Shown in pieces: positions 59,439-64,000 of a stretch of 64,000 nucleotides of DNA. Position 1 is the stretch's first letter. The number at the start of each line of letters is the position of its first letter. Made by a program: the position numbers and the translations under genes. The stretch comes from Rhizobiales bacterium CCH3-A5 (GTDB lineage Bacteria > Pseudomonadota > Alphaproteobacteria > Rhizobiales > Beijerinckiaceae). The notes beneath the pieces are model-generated. The model was not told the origin of the DNA and did not search any database. It saw only the letters and a program-made list of their open reading frames with translations. The stretch is taken from the NCBI GenBank assembly GCA_001556025.1, contig LSIB01000144.1, forward strand, positions 1 to 64,000, given 5' to 3'.

Positions 59439-61315
59439 GCGACGTGAATCTGGCCGGTCTCGATCCGGATGCGCCGCATCGCGCCGACCTGCAGAGCGGG
59501 CGCTCCAGACGCGGACTGGCTGTGCTATCGACCACGCTCGAATGGCTTGGCGCGGTAATCCTCGCCGCGCTTTTCCTCGTCGTCATGGCTGCCGTGCTGC
59601 GCCGCTATGTGCTCGGCGGCGGGCTGGTCTGGTCGGACGAGCTGGCGATCTGGCTCAATGTCGCGCTGGTCGCGGTCGGCATGCCGCTGGCGGCCACGAG
59701 TGCGCTGGCCATGCGTCTGGACGTGATCGTGCGGCTCTTGCCTAAGCGCGCGCAGGGCGTCGCTGCAGTCGTTGCCGACGCGGTCGCGGTGCATGGCGCG
59801 CTGGTGCTGGCCATCGGCGGGGCAGGGGTAGCGGAACTCGTCGGTGGCACGTCGACGGTGCTCGGACTGCCCGAGAGCCTGCGCTTCGCAGCCTTCGCGG
59901 TCGGCGGCGGCCTCACCATGCTGGCGGTGCTCTGGCGGGCTGCACTGGATCGCTCGATAATCGTTGCGCTCTCCTCGCTCGTCCTTGGGGCCGGCTTCTA
60001 TCTCGCAGCCCAGAGCGTGACCGGCCTGTTCGTCTCGACGCCGAGCCTGATCGCGGCGCTATTCGCCGGCCTTGGCCTGATCCTCGGCGCGCCCCTGCCC
60101 TTCGCGCTGCTAGCGGGCGTCTCGCTGACGGGGGCGTTCGGCGGGCTGCTGCCCGAGCCGGCGATCGTCCAGAACACGGTGTCGGGCGTCAGCAAATTCC
60201 TGCTGCTGGCGATCCCGTTTTTCCTGCTGGCTGGCGAATTGCTGACTGCGGGCGGGCTGGCCGAGCGGCTGGTGCGCTTCGCAGCCTCCATGGTCGGGCA
60301 TCTGCGGGCCGGCCTTGCGCAGACGGCGCTGGTCACGAGCGTGCTGTTCTCGGGCGCGTCGGGCTCCTCGGTCGCCAACGCCGCTTTCGGGGCCAAGGTG
60401 ATGGCCCCGACGCTGGTCGCGCGCGGCTATCCGCCGGCGAATGCGGCGGCGATCGTGGCCGGCGTATCGATGCTCGACAACATCATCCCGCCCTCGATCG
60501 CCTTCCTGATCCTGGCGAGCGCGACCAACCTCTCGGTCGGCTCGTTGCTCGTCGGCGGCTTCATCGCCGGCGGCGTGCTGGCGCTCGCGCTTGGCATCGG
60601 CATCCATCTCAGCGTGCGCGAGGTTGCGCCGCAGCCGAAGGCGAGCGGGAATGAGCGGGCAAGAAGCTTTGTCGGTGCGTTGCCGGCGATCGGGCTCGGC
60701 GTCGTGGTCGTCGTCGGCATCCGCTTCGGCGTCGTCACCACGACTGAAGCCTCGGCGCTGGCCGTCGCCTATGCGCTCGTGGTCTGCCTCGCGCTGCGCA
60801 GCCTGAACCCCGGAACGGTCATTGCGGCGCTGCGTAAATCCGCGACGGAAGCCGCCGCCGTTGGGCTTTTGATCGGCGCGTCCGCCCCCTTCGCATTCCT
60901 GCTCGCGCTCGACCGCGTCTCGGACCAGATGGCGGGGCTGGTCACCGCGCTCGGCGGCGGGCCCTATGCCGTGATGCTGCTGGCCAATCTCGTGCTGCTG
61001 GTCGCGGGACTTTTTCTCGATATCGGCGCGTCGATCCTGCTGCTCGCACCGGTGCTGCTGCCGGTCGCGATCGCGGCGGGGCTCGATCCGATCCAGTTCG
61101 GCGTCATCCTCGTGGTCAATCTGATGATCCATGGGTTGACGCCGCCGATCGGCATCCTGGTCTATGTGGTGAGCGGCATCACCCGCGTGCCCGCCGGCCA
61201 TGTGTTCCGCGCAGTCCTGCCCTTGCTGGCGAGCCTGCTCGGCGCGCTCGCTTTGCTTTGCCTCGGGGCCGCCGCCTGGCCTAGTCTGCCGGGGTCCTTC
61301 AAGGAGTTGTTTTGA
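59435..61315 (+). CDS. TRAP transporter fused permease (DctQM)
   Basis: A 626-residue membrane protein that joins a DctQ-like small permease (about residues 30-180, with VVMAAVLRRYVLGGGLVWSDE) and a DctM-like large permease (about 210-620, with SGASGSSVANAAFG and NIIPPSIAFLILA). Two TRAP subunits are fused in one chain. It starts with a GTG that overlaps the LysR stop, and an adjoining DctP gene completes the system. It is probably the second, possibly related, importer of the locus. Confidence 0.88.
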   Translation: MSDVNLAGLDPDAPHRADLQSGRSRRGLAVLSTTLEWLGAVILAALFLVVMAAVLRRYVLGGGLVWSDELAIWLNVALVAVGMPLAATSALAMRLDVIVRLLPKRAQGVAAVVADAVAVHGALVLAIGGAGVAELVGGTSTVLGLPESLRFAAFAVGGGLTMLAVLWRAALDRSIIVALSSLVLGAGFYLAAQSVTGLFVSTPSLIAALFAGLGLILGAPLPFALLAGVSLTGAFGGLLPEPAIVQNTVSGVSKFLLLAIPFFLLAGELLTAGGLAERLVRFAASMVGHLRAGLAQTALVTSVLFSGASGSSVANAAFGAKVMAPTLVARGYPPANAAAIVAGVSMLDNIIPPSIAFLILASATNLSVGSLLVGGFIAGGVLALALGIGIHLSVREVAPQPKASGNERARSFVGALPAIGLGVVVVVGIRFGVVTTTEASALAVAYALVVCLALRSLNPGTVIAALRKSATEAAAVGLLIGASAPFAFLLALDRVSDQMAGLVTALGGGPYAVMLLANLVLLVAGLFLDIGASILLLAPVLLPVAIAAGLDPIQFGVILVVNLMIHGLTPPIGILVYVVSGITRVPAGHVFRAVLPLLASLLGALALLCLGAAAWPSLPGSFKELF

Positions 61316-62298
61316 TGTCGCCGACCCGTCGCCAGATCGCAACCGGCCTGTTGGCCGCGCCAGCCATTCTCGCGTCCCGTCTGGGTCATGCCGCCGGCCG
61401 GCCGGTGACGGTCGCCTCGCTGTTTGGCGAAGACAAGCCCGAGACGAAAATCTGGCGACGGATCGCAGAGACCTTGAACCGCACCGCGCCCGGCCGCTTC
61501 GACCTGCGGATCGTCGGCAATGCGGCGCTGGGCGGCGAGAAGGAGGTGGCGGAGGGCGTCAGGCTGGGCTCGGTGCAGGCCTCGCTCTCGACGGTCTCGG
61601 CCCTGTCGGGCTGGGTTCCCGACAGCCAGATTCTCGATCTGCCCTTCCTGTTCAAAGGGCGCGAGCACCTCAAGCGCGTTCTGGCCGGTCCGCTCGGAAC
61701 GGAGCTGAAGGCCAAGTTCGAGGCGCAGAACTTCGTCGTGCTCGGCTTCATCAATTACGGTGCGCGCCATCTGCTGGCCAAGGAGGCGATCACGACGCCG
61801 GCCGGGATCAAGGGCAAGCGCATCCGGGTGATCCAGAGCCCGCTTCACACCGAACTCTGGTCGGGGCTGGGGGCGTATCCCACACCGATGCCGATCCCGG
61901 AGACCTACAATGCGCTCAAGACCGGCGTGGTCGACTGCATGGATCTGACCAAATCGGCCTATGTCGGCTTCAAGCTGCACGAGGTCGTGCCGTATCTGGT
62001 CGAGACCGGGCATATCTGGGCCTCGGGAGTGATCTTCGTGGCCGCGCCGTTCTGGAGGTCGCTGTCGGCGGAGGACAGGGCCGCGCTCGCCGCCGCCGCG
62101 GCCGAGGGCATCGCCTATTTCGACGATCTCATCGTCGCGGACGAAGATGCGTCGATGGCCCGCGCGAGGGCGGAAGGCGGCAAGGTGATCCAGCCCGAGG
62201 AGCGCGCCGCCTGGGAGGCCGGCGCGCGAAAGGTCTGGGCCTCGTTCGCGCCCAGACTCGGCGGTATCGAGAGGATCGAGGCCGCCGCCAGCGCCTGA
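61315..62298 (+). CDS. TRAP transporter solute-binding protein, second copy
   Basis: A 327-residue periplasmic protein. The signal has a twin-arginine-like RRQIATGLLAAPAILASR, and the mature part contains IKGKRIRVIQSPLHTELW (about 162-179), with the conserved arginine of TRAP ligand binding. AAGGAG precedes the ATG, which overlaps the permease stop by 1 nt (TGATG). It is only distantly similar to the DctP at 54536, so the two systems may import different compounds. Confidence 0.9.
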   Translation: MSPTRRQIATGLLAAPAILASRLGHAAGRPVTVASLFGEDKPETKIWRRIAETLNRTAPGRFDLRIVGNAALGGEKEVAEGVRLGSVQASLSTVSALSGWVPDSQILDLPFLFKGREHLKRVLAGPLGTELKAKFEAQNFVVLGFINYGARHLLAKEAITTPAGIKGKRIRVIQSPLHTELWSGLGAYPTPMPIPETYNALKTGVVDCMDLTKSAYVGFKLHEVVPYLVETGHIWASGVIFVAAPFWRSLSAEDRAALAAAAAEGIAYFDDLIVADEDASMARARAEGGKVIQPEERAAWEAGARKVWASFAPRLGGIERIEAAASA

Positions 62299-62405
62299 GC
62301 CATGCGTGGCCGCCGCGCCTGCCCGGAGCGCAGCGACTGTCCAATCCTCGCGATCTCGCCTAGGCAAGCGCGCGCCCTTCCACCAACCGACAAGACGCCG
62401 CCGCC

Positions 62406-63683
62406 ATGACCGTCACCGATATCGCGACGCGGACCTATAATCATGGCTGGCGGCTGGATCCGATCATCCGCAGCCTGCTCGACACCGATTTCTACAAGCT
62501 GCTGATGCTGCAGATGATCCGCGCCTTCCACCCGGAGGTGCAGGTCACCTTCTCACTGATCAACCGCTCGAAACATATCCGGCTGGCCGACATCGTCGAC
62601 GAGGCGGAGTTGCGCGCGCAGCTCGACCACGCTCGCGAGGTCCGCTTTTCCAAGAAGGAGCTGATCTGGCTGGCGGGCAACTCGTTTTACGGCAAGACGC
62701 AGATGTTCTCGCCGGACTTCATCGCCTGGCTCGCTGATTTCCGCTTGCCCGAATACGAACTCCGCAAGGTCGATGGACAATACGAACTGACATTCGAGGG
62801 GCCCTGGACCCACACGACAATGTGGGAGGTGCCGGCGCTGGCCATCATCAACGAGTTGCGCGCGCGCCGCGTCATGGTCGGCCAGAAGCGTTTTTCGCTC
62901 GACGTGCTGTATGCGAGGGCCAAGGCCAAGATGTGGGACAAGGTCGACCGGCTGCAGAAGCTGCCCGGCCTGCGCCTGTCGGATTTCGGCACGCGCCGGC
63001 GGCACGGCTTCCTCTGGCAGCGCTGGTGCGTCGAGGCGCTGAAGGAGGGGCTGGGATCGGCCTTTACGGGCTCGTCCAACGTGCTGCTGGCGATGGACGC
63101 CGATCTGGAGGCGATCGGCACCAACGCGCATGAACTGCCGATGGTGCTGGCGGCGCTGGCCGAAAGCGACGAGGACCTGTTGCACGCGCCCTATCGCGTG
63201 CTCGACGAGTGGCGTCAGGTCTATGGCGGCAACCTGCTGATCGCGCTGCCCGATGCCTTCGGCACCACGAGTTTCTTGCGTCACGCGCCGGACTGGGTCG
63301 CCGACTGGACCGGGTTTCGCCCCGACTCGGCCCCGCCGATCCAGGCCGGCGAGGAGATCATCGCGTGGTGGCAGGCCAAGGGCCGCGACCCGCGCGAAAA
63401 GCTGCTGGTTTTCTCGGACGGGCTCGACGTTTCGGCGATCGAGCGGGTGCATCGCCATTTCGACGGGAAAGTTCGCATGGCCTTCGGCTGGGGTACCGAC
63501 CTGACCAACGACCTCGTCGGCTGCTCGCCCGACGGGTCGCGCGATCTCGACCCCATGTCGCTGGTCTGCAAGGTGACGAAGGCGAACGGCCGGCCGGCGG
63601 TGAAGCTCTCGGACAATCCCGAGAAGGTCTCGGGCGATTTCGAGACGGTGGCGCGGTATCGGCGGGTGTTCGGAGCGCGGTAG
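62406..63683 (+). CDS. pncB: Nicotinate phosphoribosyltransferase
   Basis: A 425-residue enzyme that joins nicotinate to PRPP, in the NAD salvage pathway. The start [20 protein letters not shown] (with LDTDFYK), the [11 protein letters not shown] segment and the PRPP-binding [17 protein letters not shown] near the end, followed by [10 protein letters not shown], are characteristic. It appears monocistronic. Together with nadK (38858) the window holds two steps of NAD(P) formation, not linked in position. Confidence 0.95.
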   Translation: MTVTDIATRTYNHGWRLDPIIRSLLDTDFYKLLMLQMIRAFHPEVQVTFSLINRSKHIRLADIVDEAELRAQLDHAREVRFSKKELIWLAGNSFYGKTQMFSPDFIAWLADFRLPEYELRKVDGQYELTFEGPWTHTTMWEVPALAIINELRARRVMVGQKRFSLDVLYARAKAKMWDKVDRLQKLPGLRLSDFGTRRRHGFLWQRWCVEALKEGLGSAFTGSSNVLLAMDADLEAIGTNAHELPMVLAALAESDEDLLHAPYRVLDEWRQVYGGNLLIALPDAFGTTSFLRHAPDWVADWTGFRPDSAPPIQAGEEIIAWWQAKGRDPREKLLVFSDGLDVSAIERVHRHFDGKVRMAFGWGTDLTNDLVGCSPDGSRDLDPMSLVCKVTKANGRPAVKLSDNPEKVSGDFETVARYRRVFGAR

Positions 63684-63703
63684 TCGGCGCGGACGGGGCG
63701 CTG

Positions 63704-63723
63704 ACGCTTGGTCACGCAAGCGT
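63704..63723 (+). terminator. Small hairpin after pncB
   Basis: ACGCTTG (63704-63710) pairs with CAAGCGT (63717-63723), 21 bp past the pncB stop. The stem is short and has no U-tract, so this is a tentative terminator. Confidence 0.35.
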
Positions 63724-63808
63724 GATCGCCTGCGCCGCTCCTTTGATTTGCTCCAGATCGAAACTGGCCGCCTCCTCTGTCTCCGCGACACCGCTGGGGA
63801 TCACAACA

Positions 63809-64000
63809 ATGAATAAGCAGAACCGCCATCTCGCACTCGCCGCCGCATTTGCAGCCACCTGCGCCATGGCCGGCAGCGCCACCGCCCAGACGCCCGAGAT
63901 CGTCGAAACCATGCGTACGCTGTCGGGCAAGCAGAAGGCGCGCCCGAGCGGGGCCAAGGGCCAGTGCTTCACCGGCAGCTTCGTGCCTTCGGCCGAGGCC
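63809..64000 (+). CDS. Exported protein, N-terminal part; possible SrpA-type catalase
   Basis: Only the first 64 codons lie in the window; the gene continues past 64000. A signal peptide (HLALAAAFAATCAMAGSATA, cleavage near residue 27) leads into a mature start with KARPSGAKGQCFTGSFVPSA. That segment recalls the N-terminal region of small periplasmic catalase-family peroxidases (SrpA-like), but the haem-binding and catalytic residues are beyond the edge. A frame open on the other strand over the same stretch is taken as a shadow. Confidence 0.55.
   Translation, partial: MNKQNRHLALAAAFAATCAMAGSATAQTPEIVETMRTLSGKQKARPSGAKGQCFTGSFVPSAEA

Noticed and set aside
63712..63972. Minus-strand 86-residue frame at the right edge
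   Set aside because: It is antisense to the better-supported exported protein with signal peptide at 63809.

Overview
The window is a 64 kb stretch of GC-rich, densely coded chromosome from an alphaproteobacterium, most likely a member of the Hyphomicrobiales (Rhizobiales). Pointers are DUF3126, DUF2336 and DUF6492 proteins, a BTLCP-type transglutaminase-like peptidase, TTAA-N7-TTAA (CtrA-type) boxes, several TRAP transporters, and long palindromic intergenic repeats of the kind common in this order. A Bosea-like or Methylobacterium/Beijerinckia-like organism would fit, but no rRNA or marker locus fixes the genus. I see no prophage, transposase, CRISPR array or plasmid backbone.

Layout. 0-8.3 kb: SAM methyltransferase, CorC/CNNM-type membrane protein, chrBA chromate operon, FAD monooxygenase, a small CHCC zinc protein, a DUF1624 membrane protein, an alpha/beta hydrolase. 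8.5-12 kb: cysE, then a LysR gene divergent from an SHMT-fold enzyme (possibly 2-methylserine-type), then DUF3126. 12-19.5 kb: envelope and signalling genes (DUF6492 glycosyltransferase-like, gamma carbonic anhydrase, transglutaminase-like peptidase, dual-PilZ, PAS_5, rhomboid, CBS) with CtrA-like boxes and an orphan terminator. 19.8-27.5 kb: what I believe is a conserved Rhizobiales block (CBS, patatin, hisI, folE, Fe-S scaffold, yidD, thrS) interrupted by a TetR/SDR pair and a PAP2 phosphatase. 27.5-32.8 kb: palindromic repeat, DUF2157-GDYXXLXY pair, an OpgC-SGNH pair that may O-acylate glycans, and a secreted beta-rich protein. 32.9-41.9 kb: nitroreductase and flavin reductase, HMA metal-binding protein, CoA ester lyase with MaoC, SLT-like protein with DUF2336, GNAT, NAD kinase, and two Tat-exported metallo-beta-lactamase-fold paralogues in tandem with near-identical terminators.

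42-46 kb carries tRNA-Thr(UGU), an MHS-type transporter with an extra soluble domain, rlmB, tRNA-Tyr(GUA) and tRNA-Gly(UCC). 46-52.7 kb has an FMO-like flavoprotein divergent from hyuAB (hydantoinase/5-oxoprolinase family) and a UDP-sugar dehydrogenase. 52.7-62.3 kb is the most system-like region: a minus-strand operon SDR - split transketolase (two subunits) - TRAP DctP - DctQ - DctM, facing a GcvA-type LysR gene that is translationally coupled to a second TRAP system (fused DctQM plus DctP). Two copies of TGAATT-N3-TTCA and a 110-bp palindromic repeat sit in the intergenic region between the two arms. This looks like an uptake-and-catabolism locus for a small polyhydroxy compound of unknown identity. 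The window ends with pncB and the first 64 codons of a secreted protein that resembles SrpA-type catalases.

All functional calls are made by eye from motifs and remembered family features; no searches were run.
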